Origin: Halomonas sp. HL-48 | GTDB lineage: Bacteria; Pseudomonadota; Gammaproteobacteria; Pseudomonadales; Halomonadaceae | Reading direction: 5' to 3' | DNA: 64,000 nucleotides | NCBI RefSeq assembly: GCF_001314875.1 | Contig: NZ_LJZS01000007.1 | Span: 1 to 64,000 of the forward strand | Shown: one piece after another, positions 8,362-17,503 of the stretch | Layout of the letters: the number at the start of each line of letters is the position of its first letter | How positions within the stretch are numbered: the first letter of the stretch is position 1 | Position numbers and translations under genes: made by a program | Notes under the pieces: generated by a model | What the model saw: only the letters and a program-made list of their open reading frames with translations | Database searches by the model: none | Told to the model about the DNA's origin: nothing

Positions 8362-9743
8362 CCGATACCGCGATGCTTTCCCCCTCTCCGACAACGCCCG
8401 TGGCCGAGCCCGCCTGCGTGCTGTTGGTGGATGACGAGCCCAATGTGCTGTCGGCGCTCACCCGGGCGCTGCGGGGTGAGCACTACCACCTGCTGACCGC
8501 AACCGATGGCGACCGGGCACTGGCGCTGATGGACGAACACAGCGTCGACGTGGTGATAAGCGACAGCAAAATGCCGGGCATGGATGGTGTGGCGCTGCTC
8601 AGTCGTATTCAGGCGGCGTATCCGCGCTGCCTACGCCTGCTGCTGACCGGCCACCACGACCTGAGCGCGGTGATTCAGGCTATCAATGAGGGCCATATTT
8701 ACCATTACATCGCCAAGCCATGGCGCGATGATGACTTACGGCTCAGCCTACGCCAGGCGGTAGCACTCCAGCAGAGCGAGCGTGAGCGGGAACGCCTGGA
8801 GGCGGTTACCCAGGCACAAAACGATGCGCTCAAGCGTTTCAACGCCGACCTGGAAGCCCGCGTTGCGGCAAGAACGGCAGAACTCAAGCAACTGGCGGAC
8901 TGGCTGGACGCCGCCAATCAGGCGCTGGAGCACAGCTACGAGACCGCCACGCGGGTGTTTTCGTCTCTGCTGTACCAGCGGCTACCGCCCGCACATCAGA
9001 CCCATCATCAGATTGGCAACGTTCTGCGCGCGTTTCTGGACCACCACCCGGTGGAGGAACGACTGCGTCGTGATGTGCTGATGGCCGCCTCGCTCTACAA
9101 CCTGGGCAAGCTGAGTTGGGACGACCACTTATTGGGATTGTCGTCGGAGAAGATGTTCGGGGATGACCGCGTCCGCTATCTGGCGTATCCGACGAGTGTG
9201 GAAGATTTGCTGATGGCGCTGGAGCCGCTGCAGGGCGCGGCCAAGCTGATCCGTCATCACCAGGAGCGTTGGAACGGGTCGGGCTTTCCCGGCCATTTGC
9301 ACGACGAAGCGATTCCATGGGGAGCGAGGCTGCTTCGTCTGGCGATTGACTTTATCGAGCTGCAGCACGGTTTGATGCTGGATCGTGAGGTGAGCCGCAA
9401 TAACGCTTTGATGCTGCTTAAAAAGCTTGCCGGGCGTGTGTACGATCCCGAGTTGAGCCAGGTGTTTGTCGCCTTTTGCACTGACCACGCGCCGGACATG
9501 GGCATGGCGGATGCCTCGGTCATGGCACTGGGAACCGACAAGCTCCAAGCCGGCATGCGGCTGGTGCGCGATCTTTACTCCGGGGCAGGGCATCTGCTGC
9601 TGAACGAAGGCCGTGAGCTGACCCAGGGTCTGATCGACAAGCTGATTCGCTTCGAAACTGCCGAAGATGAACGCTATACCGTACTGGTGCGCGAACCGGG
9701 TCAGGAAGATAAGGTGGATGAAGCGCCGATTGAGTCCACCTGA
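8358..9743 (+). CDS. Response regulator with coiled coil and degenerate HD-GYP-like domain
   Basis: A 461-residue protein. The receiver domain (about 19-135) has the DDE acid pocket, phosphoacceptor Asp69 (ISDSKMPGMDG), LLTG and Lys120 (IAKPW). A coiled coil follows (about 135-195), then an RpfG/HD-GYP-like domain. In that domain the expected HDIGK is replaced by YNLGKLSW (about 245-252), so the metal-binding His-Asp pair is gone. The HHExWDGSGYP motif reads HHQERWNGSGFPG (about 298-310). A c-di-GMP phosphodiesterase activity is therefore doubtful, and binding or scaffolding is more likely. It overlaps the kinase gene by four bases and ends in front of a strong hairpin. Confidence 0.87.
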   Translation: MTDTAMLSPSPTTPVAEPACVLLVDDEPNVLSALTRALRGEHYHLLTATDGDRALALMDEHSVDVVISDSKMPGMDGVALLSRIQAAYPRCLRLLLTGHHDLSAVIQAINEGHIYHYIAKPWRDDDLRLSLRQAVALQQSERERERLEAVTQAQNDALKRFNADLEARVAARTAELKQLADWLDAANQALEHSYETATRVFSSLLYQRLPPAHQTHHQIGNVLRAFLDHHPVEERLRRDVLMAASLYNLGKLSWDDHLLGLSSEKMFGDDRVRYLAYPTSVEDLLMALEPLQGAAKLIRHHQERWNGSGFPGHLHDEAIPWGARLLRLAIDFIELQHGLMLDREVSRNNALMLLKKLAGRVYDPELSQVFVAFCTDHAPDMGMADASVMALGTDKLQAGMRLVRDLYSGAGHLLLNEGRELTQGLIDKLIRFETAEDERYTVLVREPGQEDKVDEAPIEST

Positions 9744-9750
9744 GAATGGC

Positions 9751-9776
9751 GGCCTCCTGCCGACAGGCAGGAGGCC
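9751..9776. terminator. Bidirectional terminator hairpin between convergent genes
   Basis: A perfect 11-base inverted repeat, GGCCTCCTGCC and GGCAGGAGGCC, with a GACA loop. It lies eight bases after the response regulator stop and 24 bases before the end of the convergent phoH-like gene. There is little T-tail on the plus side, so termination strength is uncertain. Confidence 0.7.
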
Positions 9777-9799
9777 GGTTGGGGATGGTAAGCCCGACG

Positions 9800-11221
9800 C
9801 TAGAGGAGTTCTTCGGCGGCCAGAGCCAGACGCGAACGCTCGACGCTTTTCAGCGTGATATGTCCGGCATGGGGCCAGTCGCGGAACTTCTCCACCACAG
9901 CGGCCATGCCGCAGGTGTTGGCGGTCAGGTAGGGCGTGTCGATTTGTCCAACGTTGCCTAGGCAGACGATCTTGGTATTGCGTCCGGCCCGGGTGACCAG
10001 CGATTTCAGCTGTTTGGGGGTGAAGTTCTGTGCCTCGTCAATGATCAGGAAGGTATCGTTGAGGGTGCGCCCGCGCATGAAGCTGGGCGCGCGTATCTGT
10101 ACCCGCGAACCAATCAGCTGCCGTGTGGCGCCGTTATCCCAGGTGGACTCGCCTTCTTCATTGCGCAGCAGGTTGTCCATGTTGTCGTGGAAAGCGCCCA
10201 TCCACGGCGACATTTTCTCCTCTTCGGTGCCGGGTAGAAAGCCGATATCCTCGCCCATGGGAATCGGCGCGCGGGTAAACAAGATGCGTTCGAACTGCTT
10301 CTGATCGAGGGTCTGCTGGAAGGCGGCGGCCAGCGTCATGAAGGTCTTGCCGGTGCCCGCGTTCCCCGCGATGGTGACCAGGTCGATCTCCGGGTCCATC
10401 AGCAGATTCAGGGTGAAGTTTTGCCGGCTGTCGTGGGCGTGAACCCCCCAGACGCCAGCATGGTGACGATAGTTGGTGAGCAGTTGCAGCCGCGCTGAGG
10501 AAGGCCCCAGCTCACGAACGATGGCTTCGAATTCGGCGCCGTTTTCGCTATCCGACACCAGCATCCCGACATGCCAGTGCCGCGGCATGTCACCACTCAG
10601 TTGATAGAAGGTGTGATGGTCGATTCGCTCGACGGTCACGTCCACGTTGAGCGCTTCCCAAAGCGAGGCGCCGTGCGGGCCCGCCGAGGTGTATACCTGG
10701 GCGCCTTCGATCATCGCGTCGCTGTCATCAAAGGCGCGATCGTTCAGATAATCCTCTACAGGGACTTTCAGGGCCGCCGCTTTTACGCGCAGATTGATGT
10801 CCTTGGTAATCAGGATCACCGAGGCATCGGGGCGTTCTTCGCGCAGCCGACACGTTTCGGCGAGAATACGGTTGTCGGGGCTGTCGTCCAGGGAATCAAA
10901 GGGTTTGAGGTCGCGATAGCACAGAAAGTGCAGCTTGCCGGACTCGCCGGTAATGCGGGGGATGGGAATGCCTTGCTGTATTTCGTCGAAGGTTACCTGG
11001 CTGGTTAAATCCGAGAGAGTACGGCTGATCTGGCGGGCCGTGCGGGCGATTTCGCGAATACCGTTTTTGTGCTTGTCCAGCTCCTCCAGTACGGTCATGG
11101 GGATAACGACATCGTGCTCATCAAAGTTGTAGAGCGCGGCGGGGTCATGAATCAGGACATTGGTGTCCAGCACGTAAAGCCTGGTTGCTTTCTTATCGAG
11201 TCGTACCATCGTGGCATTCAC
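9800..11221 (-). CDS. PhoH family ATPase with N-terminal PIN domain
   Basis: A 473-residue PhoH2/YlaK-type protein. The N-terminal PIN nuclease domain starts at YVLDTNVLIHDP and carries acidic residues at LDTN and later in its fold (about 15-150). The C-terminal PhoH domain has a Walker A motif, AGNAGTGKT, and a Walker B motif, FLIIDEAQNFTP. In PhoH2 proteins such fusions act as ATP-dependent RNA helicase/ribonucleases, and a role in RNA turnover is inferred here. The start at 11221 has GGAG only three bases upstream. A second in-frame ATG at 11209 has the same GGAG at 11 bases, so the start is uncertain by four residues. The gene is divergent from a CDF transporter and ends at a shared terminator. 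Confidence 0.9.
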   Translation of the reverse strand: MNATMVRLDKKATRLYVLDTNVLIHDPAALYNFDEHDVVIPMTVLEELDKHKNGIREIARTARQISRTLSDLTSQVTFDEIQQGIPIPRITGESGKLHFLCYRDLKPFDSLDDSPDNRILAETCRLREERPDASVILITKDINLRVKAAALKVPVEDYLNDRAFDDSDAMIEGAQVYTSAGPHGASLWEALNVDVTVERIDHHTFYQLSGDMPRHWHVGMLVSDSENGAEFEAIVRELGPSSARLQLLTNYRHHAGVWGVHAHDSRQNFTLNLLMDPEIDLVTIAGNAGTGKTFMTLAAAFQQTLDQKQFERILFTRAPIPMGEDIGFLPGTEEEKMSPWMGAFHDNMDNLLRNEEGESTWDNGATRQLIGSRVQIRAPSFMRGRTLNDTFLIIDEAQNFTPKQLKSLVTRAGRNTKIVCLGNVGQIDTPYLTANTCGMAAVVEKFRDWPHAGHITLKSVERSRLALAAEELL

Positions 11222-11445
11222 TCCGTGGTTGACGGCAACATCGACACTGGCAGGTGCGTCTTACGCCCTAATGACACTTGCCTGTGTCGTTAAGATGGCG
11301 TGTCCTGGTACCTCCTTATTTAGCGCTTTTTAATAGCGTGGAAGGCTTTGGCGGTTTTTTCCACTAAAACTATTTCAACGCTGCGCCAGCGCCGTCGGGT
11401 ATCATGGAGCCAACCCAAGAACGCCAAGAACGCAACGGAGCCCCC

Positions 11446-12309
11446 GTGACCCCCTTTATCGCTGAGCGCCGCGCGCTACGCCTGTCTGCGCTATCGGCCG
11501 GCCTGTTTGCTCTGGCCGGGCTGGTGCTCGGGCTGGCGAGCGGATCGATCACCATTTTGTTCGATAGCGGCTATTCGCTGCTCAGTTTGGTGCTGGCCTC
11601 GCTTTCACTGTTGGCGCTCAAGCAGGCGCGCAAACCGGCAGACGATCACTATCCCTTTGGGCGGCTCACGGTAGAGCCGCTTGCGGTGTTGCTCAAAGGC
11701 GTGGTGATTGCGCTGGTGTGTCTGTTCTCGCTGGTGTCGGCACTGTGGAGTCTGATGCATGGCGGGCAGGTCGTGACCCTCGACCTGGCGCTGTTCTTCG
11801 GGGCCGCCAACGTCAGCGGTTGTCTGCTGACCTGGTGCTGGCTGAAGCGCTATGCGCGCATCGCCGATTCCTCGCTGCTCACCGCTGAACTGCGCCAGTG
11901 GCAGATGGATACCGGGTTAAGCGCCGCGGTCATGCTCGGGTTCGCCTTGACCTGGGGGCTGACGCTGACCCCTTGGGCCGATTACGCGCGGTTTGCCGAC
12001 CCGGTGATGGTGCTGATGATTGCCGGTTACTTCCTGCCCATGCCGATCCGCATGGTGCGCGAGGCCCTGCGCGAGCTGATGTTTGGCGAGCCGGTGGGCA
12101 GCGTGCGCCAGGAAGTCGTCAGGGAAGTGGCCGAGTTCGATATTGCCGATGACGACGTGCGCCTGGCGCAGGTAGGCAGCTTTCTGATGGTGGACATCCA
12201 GATCGACAAGCAGCAGATCGACAACGCCGAGGACATTGTCGAAAGCGTCGAGCAGCACTGCAAAGCGCGCAACCTGCGACCGGTGACCAGCATCACTCTG
12301 GCCACCTGA
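11446..12309 (+). CDS. Cation diffusion facilitator (CDF) family transporter
   Basis: A cation efflux protein with four to six membrane helices (about residues 15-210) and a cytosolic C-terminal domain (about 210-287). The helix 2 metal motif FDSGYSLLSL and the P..DDHYPFGRL loop are CDF landmarks. The second metal-site motif (HxxxD) is not obvious in helix 5, where WQMDTGLS occurs instead, so metal specificity cannot be stated. The ORF track starts at ATG 11404, which has no visible Shine-Dalgarno. GTG 11446 has GGAG five bases upstream and gives a typical N-terminus (287 residues), so it is preferred. If the earlier ATG is used, the protein is 301 residues. Confidence 0.83.
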   Translation: MTPFIAERRALRLSALSAGLFALAGLVLGLASGSITILFDSGYSLLSLVLASLSLLALKQARKPADDHYPFGRLTVEPLAVLLKGVVIALVCLFSLVSALWSLMHGGQVVTLDLALFFGAANVSGCLLTWCWLKRYARIADSSLLTAELRQWQMDTGLSAAVMLGFALTWGLTLTPWADYARFADPVMVLMIAGYFLPMPIRMVREALRELMFGEPVGSVRQEVVREVAEFDIADDDVRLAQVGSFLMVDIQIDKQQIDNAEDIVESVEQHCKARNLRPVTSITLAT

Positions 12310-12336
12310 TCACTCATCATACGGGCGCTGGTGCTT

Positions 12337-12361
12337 CAACGATGTGTTTCACCCATCGTTG
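12337..12361 (+). terminator. Candidate terminator after the CDF gene
   Basis: An inverted repeat CAACGATG / CATCGTTG with a nine-base loop, followed on the plus strand by the pyrimidine-rich TCTTTCTTCT. It overlaps the last codons of the convergent DUF3008 gene. Confidence 0.5.
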
Positions 12362-12540
12362 TCTTTCTTCTGCGGCTTGCCCTTGCGTTTTGTGCCGGCC
12401 ATTTCCTCCAGCTCGTCCTCGTCCATGGAGTCGTACATATCCTTGGAGGCGCCGACGAGCTCGCTTGGCTTGGTTTCGCCGCGTTTGGCGGAAAGCGCCG
12501 CACCCGCGGCTTTTTGCTGTGCTTTGGACGTGGCTTTCAT
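12349..12540 (-). CDS. Small DUF3008 family protein
   Basis: A 63-residue, highly charged protein. The string SKAQQKAAGAALSAKRGE followed by GASKDMYDSM and a Glu-rich DELEEMAGT segment is characteristic of DUF3008 proteins, which are widespread in proteobacteria and have no known function. It ends in a basic and then acidic tail (KRKGKPQKKDNDG). It is probably small, soluble and partly disordered. On the minus strand, AGGAGTCATCT lies immediately before the ATG, supporting the start. It is divergent from ybaK. Confidence 0.8.
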   Translation of the reverse strand: MKATSKAQQKAAGAALSAKRGETKPSELVGASKDMYDSMDEDELEEMAGTKRKGKPQKKDNDG

Positions 12541-12643
12541 AGATGACTCCTGTCGATTGACTTCCTTTGGTCTGTCGCGCTATCAAGCTTAGCAGCCAGC
12601 CAATGGCTTTCCACTCGATCGACTTTACCCAGAGACAGGTACC

Positions 12644-13111
12644 ATGACACCGGCGATTAACAGCGCAAAACACGCGGGCATTGCTTTTCAAATTCACGAC
12701 TATGCACACGATGCCGCCGCCGAGTCCTACGGCCTGGAAGCGGCGGAGAAGCTCGGCGTTCCCCCCGCCCGGGTGTTTAAGACCCTGGTGGTAATGCTCG
12801 ACGGCAAGCAGCTGGCGGTGGGCATGGTGCCGGTGGATAAGCAGCTGGGCCTGAAGCAGATCGCCAAGGCGGCAGGAGCCAAGAAGGCGACCATGGCCGC
12901 CCCCGCAGAGGTCGAGCGTGCCACCGGCTATGTACTGGGCGGTGTCAGCCCGCTGGGCCAGAAGAAGCGTCTGGCCAGCTTTCTGGATGCCTCTGCCGAG
13001 GGGTTTGCTACGCTATATGTCAGCGCAGGCCGTCGCGGGCTCGAAATCGAGCTGGCGCCGAACGATCTGCTGGCGCTCAGCCAGGCGCAGTTGGCGCCTA
13101 TCGCCGCATGA
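12644..13111 (+). CDS. ybaK: Cys-tRNA(Pro)/Cys-tRNA(Cys) deacylase YbaK
   Basis: A 155-residue protein of the YbaK/EbsC trans-editing family, which hydrolyses cysteine mischarged on tRNA(Pro). Family marks are visible: an N-terminal DYAHDAAAESYGLEAAEKLG stretch, ARVFKTLVV containing the catalytic-site lysine, VPVDKQLGLKQIAKAAGAKK, and the GYVLGGVSPLGQKK loop that shapes the active site. Length is standard for the family. ATG 12644 is preceded by GAGACAGGTACC, a weak ribosome site. It is a cytosolic housekeeping gene with no linked partner here. Confidence 0.93.
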   Translation: MTPAINSAKHAGIAFQIHDYAHDAAAESYGLEAAEKLGVPPARVFKTLVVMLDGKQLAVGMVPVDKQLGLKQIAKAAGAKKATMAAPAEVERATGYVLGGVSPLGQKKRLASFLDASAEGFATLYVSAGRRGLEIELAPNDLLALSQAQLAPIAA

Positions 13112-13204
13112 CAACAGCGCGGGGCGAGGCACTTTCTGGTATGGTGCGTGGCATTAAGGCCGCTCATGCTTTGCAGGGCATTTTCGCCCCTTCAGGAAAT
13201 TTCT

Positions 13205-14602
13205 GTGTCCGACACTTCTTTTGCATCTCTGGCGCTGCCCGGCGCACTCGCCAGTAATCTCTACTCGCTTGGTTATCACCATATGACGCCGGTGCAGGCG
13301 CAAAGCCTGCCACCGATGCTGGCTGGCCGCGACGTGATGGCCCAGGCCAAGACCGGCTCGGGTAAAACCGCTGCCTTTGGTTTGGCGTTGCTGGCCGGTC
13401 TGCGCGTTGACGCCTTTGCAGTGCAGGGACTGGTGCTTTGCCCCACGCGGGAACTGGCCGATCAGGTGGCCGAGGAGCTACGCCGCCTGGCCCGGGCCAT
13501 GCCCAATGTGAAAATCCTCACCCTCTGCGGCGGGGCGCCGCTGGGGCCGCAGCTGTCCTCGCTGGATCACGGCGCGCATATCGTGGTGGGCACGCCGGGG
13601 CGCATCGAAGAGCACCTGCGTAAAGGCTCTCTGACGCTGGGGTCGTTGACGGCGCTGGTGCTGGATGAAGCCGACCGCATGCTGGACATGGGCTTTCAGG
13701 CATCGATCGACGCGATCATCGCGGACACCCCGGCGGATCGCCAGACGCTGCTGTTCAGCGCGACCTTTCCTGAAGAGCAGGCGTCCGGTGACCTGGCGGC
13801 CATGACGCGTGGCGTGATGCACGACCCGGTGACAGTCAAGGTTGCCGAGATGCACGATGCCAGCACCATCGAGCAGCATTTTTACAGCGTGGCCAACGAG
13901 GAGGCCCGCTTTGACGCGCTCAGGCAACTGCTGCTGGTCAATCAGCCCACTACCAGCGTGGTGTTTTGCAATACCAAGCGGGAAACCCAGGCGGTGGCCG
14001 ATCGGCTGGTAGACGACGGTTTCAGCGCCGTGGCGCTCCACGGCGGCCTGGAACAGAAAGATCGTGACCGCCTGCTGGTGCTGTTTGCCAACCAGAGCGC
14101 TTCGATTCTGGTCGCCACCGACGTGGCGGCTCGCGGGCTGGATATCGCCCAGTTGGACGCCGTCTTCAACTACCAGATCGCCCGGGAACTCGACGTTCAC
14201 GTCCACCGGGTAGGCCGCACGGGGCGGGCCGGGGCGAGCGGCATTGCCTGCACCCTGGTGACCCCAAAGGAAGCCTATCGCCTGGAGCGGCTGGCCGACG
14301 TGCTGGGCGAAAGCCTGGCCACCGAGCCGTTGCCCAAGGCCACCAGCAATGTGCCGTTTGAGCCGCCGATGGCGACGCTGCAGCTGGCGGGTGGCAAGAA
14401 AGACAAGCTGCGACCGGGAGACATTCTCGGCGCCCTGACCAGCGCTGGCGGTATCCAGGGGCATCAGGTGGGTAAAATCAGCGTGCAGGCACGCAGCGCC
14501 TATGTGGCGGTCGCCCGCGAGGTGGTCCAGCAGGCGCAGGCAAAGCTTGAGCGGGATAAATTAAAAGGGCGAGCCTTCCGCGTTCGTCGCATTCGCCATT
14601 GA
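13205..14602 (+). CDS. dbpA: ATP-dependent RNA helicase DbpA
   Basis: A DEAD-box helicase of 465 residues. Visible motifs include the Q motif region (YHHMTPVQAQ), Walker A (AKTGSGKT), PTRELA, DEAD (VLDEADRML), SAT (FSATFPEE), the ARGLD motif and HRVGRTGRAG. The C-terminal domain, LRPGDILGALTSAGGIQGHQVGKI, is the DbpA-specific RNA-binding fold that in E. coli recognises hairpin 92 of 23S rRNA for 50S assembly. The track starts at 13148, but GTG 13205 has AGGA seven bases upstream and gives the MSDTSFASL N-terminus. The protein acts in the cytosol in ribosome maturation. Confidence 0.94.
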   Translation: MSDTSFASLALPGALASNLYSLGYHHMTPVQAQSLPPMLAGRDVMAQAKTGSGKTAAFGLALLAGLRVDAFAVQGLVLCPTRELADQVAEELRRLARAMPNVKILTLCGGAPLGPQLSSLDHGAHIVVGTPGRIEEHLRKGSLTLGSLTALVLDEADRMLDMGFQASIDAIIADTPADRQTLLFSATFPEEQASGDLAAMTRGVMHDPVTVKVAEMHDASTIEQHFYSVANEEARFDALRQLLLVNQPTTSVVFCNTKRETQAVADRLVDDGFSAVALHGGLEQKDRDRLLVLFANQSASILVATDVAARGLDIAQLDAVFNYQIARELDVHVHRVGRTGRAGASGIACTLVTPKEAYRLERLADVLGESLATEPLPKATSNVPFEPPMATLQLAGGKKDKLRPGDILGALTSAGGIQGHQVGKISVQARSAYVAVAREVVQQAQAKLERDKLKGRAFRVRRIRH

Positions 14603-14647
14603 ACGCATAGCTGAGCGTTCGAAAACAAGGAGCCAACGCAGCGACCC

Positions 14648-15526
14648 ATGAAAATCCCTAAACGATTACAGCCCCTGGTCGATGACGGCATGATCGACGA
14701 CGTCGTGATGCAGCTGATGAGCGGTAAGGAAGCGCAGGTCTATGTGGTGCGCTGCGGTGACGAAGAGCGCTGTGCCAAAGTATTCAAGGAGGCCAAGCAG
14801 CGCAGCTTCAAGCAGGCGGTGCAGTATCAGGAAGGGCGCAAAGAGCGCAACAGCCGCCGGGCCAGGGCGATGGCCAAGAAAACCCGCTACGGTCAAAAAG
14901 AGCAGGAGCAGGCCTGGCTCACCGCCGAAGTGGATGCCCTCTATCGGTTGGCGGCCGCCGATGTGCGCGTGCCCAAGCCGTACGGCTTTGTCGACGGCGT
15001 GCTGCTGATGGAAATGATCACCGACGCCGAGGGCGTGGTAGCGCCGCGTCTGGGTGACGTCACGCTGACCCATGAGCAGGCGCTGCGCTATCACGCCAAG
15101 GTCATCCAGGACGTTATTCGCATGCTGTGTGCCGGTCTGATTCACGGCGATCTGTCGGAATTCAACGTGCTGGTGGACGGCGAAGGCCCGGTGATTATCG
15201 ATCTCCCCCAGGCAGTTGACGCCGCCGGCAATAACAGCGCCGCGGCCATGCTTTACCGCGATGTGAATAATATGCGCGACTATTTCGGTCGCTTTGCCCC
15301 TGAGCTATTGTCCACCCATTACGGTAAGGAAATGTGGGCGCTGTACGAATCCGGCGAGCTACACCCGGATAGCAAGCTGACCGGCCACTTCGACTTTGAT
15401 ACTCACATTGCCGACGTCGATGAACTCATGGAAGTGATCGACGACGCCAAAGAGGAAGAGGCCGAGCGTCAGGCGCGGATGCGCGATGATGAGGAGGATT
15501 ACCCGGAGCCGCCTCAGCCCTACTGA
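14648..15526 (+). CDS. RIO1-type serine protein kinase
   Basis: A 292-residue RIO-family atypical kinase. The nucleotide loop region (MSGKEAQVYVV), a lysine in RCAKVFK, the catalytic loop HGDLSEFNVLV and the metal-binding IDLPQAVD (RIO equivalent of DFG) are all present. A basic segment of about 30 residues (QEGRKERNSRRARAMAKKTR) sits in the flexible loop typical of RIO1. The C-terminus is acidic. Archaeal and eukaryotic RIO kinases act in small-subunit maturation. The bacterial role is not established, but the position directly behind dbpA fits ribosome assembly. The gap to dbpA is 45 bases. Confidence 0.9.
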   Translation: MKIPKRLQPLVDDGMIDDVVMQLMSGKEAQVYVVRCGDEERCAKVFKEAKQRSFKQAVQYQEGRKERNSRRARAMAKKTRYGQKEQEQAWLTAEVDALYRLAAADVRVPKPYGFVDGVLLMEMITDAEGVVAPRLGDVTLTHEQALRYHAKVIQDVIRMLCAGLIHGDLSEFNVLVDGEGPVIIDLPQAVDAAGNNSAAAMLYRDVNNMRDYFGRFAPELLSTHYGKEMWALYESGELHPDSKLTGHFDFDTHIADVDELMEVIDDAKEEEAERQARMRDDEEDYPEPPQPY

Positions 15527-15583
15527 CGTGAGACGCAAGCGCCACCCGCCATCCTCGACCCACAAGTAACGTAAGGACCTTAC

Positions 15584-17473
15584 ATGCTTTTGCGTATGCT
15601 CACGCCGCTGTTTCGTTACTTTGAAACCCGGGTAAATCCCTATCCAGAAGGCGAGGTGGCCACGCCGCCCAAGGGCCTGGCGCCGTTTATCTGGCATTTT
15701 TCCCGCCCGGTGTGGCCGCTGTTGCTGCTGATGTCGCTGTTCACCGGCCTGGTCTCCGCTGCCGAGGTGGTGTTTTTCAGCTATATGGGCGAGCTGGTGG
15801 ACTGGCTGGGCAACGTCGAACGGGCGAATTTCTGGGCTGAAAATGGCCCCTGGCTGGCCGGGGTGGGCGTGATGGTGCTGATTGGCCTGCCGCTGCTGGT
15901 ACTGCTGCAGTCGCTGGTGACGCACCAGAGCATCTTCGGCAACTATCCGATGATTGGCCGCTGGCTATCGCACCGCCATATGCTCAGCCAGAGCCTGGCG
16001 TTCTATCAGGACGAGTTTGCCGGGCGGGTGTCGCAGAAGGTCATGCAGACCGCGCTTGCGATTCGTGAAACCGTCACCAAGGTGATGGACCTGCTGGTGT
16101 ACGCGGTGGTGTATTTTACCGGCGCCGCCATTCTGCTGGGCCGTGCTGACCCCTGGCTGCTGTTGCCCCTGGGGATCTGGCTTGCGGGCTATCTGGCGAT
16201 CATGCGCTTTTTCGTGCCGCGCCTGCGCGATGTGTCCATGGCTCAGGCGGATGCCCGGGCGCAGATGACCGGCCGGGTGGTGGACAGCTACAGCAATATC
16301 CAGACCATCAAGCTGTTTGCCGACACCCTGCGCGAGCAGGGCTACGCCAAGGACGCCATGGAAGGGTTCATGGGCACCGTGCATCGGCAAATGCGCCTGG
16401 TGACCATCATGAGCGTGTGCCTGACGCTGCTCAATACCGCGCTGCTGGTGGGCACCGCGGGCATGGCGATCAGTGCCTGGTACCTGGATGCCATCTCGTT
16501 GGGCGTGCTGGCCATTGCCATCGCGCTGGTGATGCGCATTCGTTTCATGTCCGACTGGATCCTGTGGGAAGTCGCCGGGCTGTTTGAAAACATCGGCACG
16601 GTACAGGACGGCATGAACACCATTGCCCAGGAACCCACGGTGCGCGATGCGCCCAATGCCAAGGCGTTGCGCGTGCCCCACGGGGCGATAGCCTTTGAAG
16701 GGTTGCGCTTTGGCTATGCCCAGGCCAAGGGCGAAAACAAGACCGTGTTCGATGGACTGAGCCTGAACATCGCACCGGGCGAGAAAATCGGCCTGATCGG
16801 CCGCTCCGGGGCGGGCAAGTCGACCCTCGCCAATCTGCTGCTGCGCTTTTACGACCTGCAGGGCGGCCGGATTCTGATCGACGGGCAGGACATCGCCGCG
16901 GTCACCCAGACCTCCCTGCGCCATCAGATTGGCATGGTGACCCAGGACACCTCGTTGCTGCACCGCTCGCTGCGCGACAACATCCGCTATGGCAGCCCGC
17001 ATGCCAACGATGACGATGTCTGGGAGGCGGTGTGCCGCGCCCACGCCGATACGTTCATTAACGACCTGGTCGATCCCAAGGGGCGGCGCGGCCTGGATGC
17101 CCACGTCGGCGAGCGCGGTGTGAAGCTTTCCGGCGGCCAGCGTCAGCGCATTGCCATCGCCCGCGTGCTGCTCAAGAACGCGCCGATTCTGGTACTGGAC
17201 GAAGCCACGTCGGCACTGGACTCCGAGGTGGAAGCGGCCATTCAGGAACAGCTCGACACGCTGATGGAGGGCAAGACCGTGATTGCCATCGCCCACCGGC
17301 TGTCGACCATCGCCATGCTCGACCGGCTGATCGTGGTGGACGAGGGGCGTATGGTGGAAAGCGGCACCCACGCCGAGCTGTTGGCTCGCGACGGTATCTA
17401 CGCGCGTCTTTGGCGTCGTCAGTCGGGTGGATTCATTGGCCTTGATGTTGGTGCCGATCGCCCCAACGATTAA
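15584..17473 (+). CDS. ABC transporter, fused permease and ATPase (exporter type)
   Basis: A 629-residue half-transporter of the MsbA/HlyB-like exporter class that should act as a homodimer. An N-terminal cytosolic elbow precedes the transmembrane domain (about residues 35-335). The ATPase domain (about 365-610) has Walker A GRSGAGKST, a Q loop (MVTQDTSLLHRS), signature LSGGQRQRIAIAR, Walker B ILVLDEATSALD and H loop IAHRLST. AAGGACC precedes ATG 15584. No accessory membrane-fusion protein is nearby. The substrate is unknown; lipids, drugs and peptides are all possible for this class. It lies 57 bases after the RIO kinase gene. Confidence 0.92.
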   Translation: MLLRMLTPLFRYFETRVNPYPEGEVATPPKGLAPFIWHFSRPVWPLLLLMSLFTGLVSAAEVVFFSYMGELVDWLGNVERANFWAENGPWLAGVGVMVLIGLPLLVLLQSLVTHQSIFGNYPMIGRWLSHRHMLSQSLAFYQDEFAGRVSQKVMQTALAIRETVTKVMDLLVYAVVYFTGAAILLGRADPWLLLPLGIWLAGYLAIMRFFVPRLRDVSMAQADARAQMTGRVVDSYSNIQTIKLFADTLREQGYAKDAMEGFMGTVHRQMRLVTIMSVCLTLLNTALLVGTAGMAISAWYLDAISLGVLAIAIALVMRIRFMSDWILWEVAGLFENIGTVQDGMNTIAQEPTVRDAPNAKALRVPHGAIAFEGLRFGYAQAKGENKTVFDGLSLNIAPGEKIGLIGRSGAGKSTLANLLLRFYDLQGGRILIDGQDIAAVTQTSLRHQIGMVTQDTSLLHRSLRDNIRYGSPHANDDDVWEAVCRAHADTFINDLVDPKGRRGLDAHVGERGVKLSGGQRQRIAIARVLLKNAPILVLDEATSALDSEVEAAIQEQLDTLMEGKTVIAIAHRLSTIAMLDRLIVVDEGRMVESGTHAELLARDGIYARLWRRQSGGFIGLDVGADRPND

Positions 17474-17503
17474 TGTACCAGTCATTCCAACTGAGAGGTT
17501 TTC

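Noticed and set aside
16342-16662. Several minus-strand ORFs opposite the ABC transporter and other GC-rich genes
   Set aside because: All lie wholly inside strongly supported genes and show no ribosome sites or domains.
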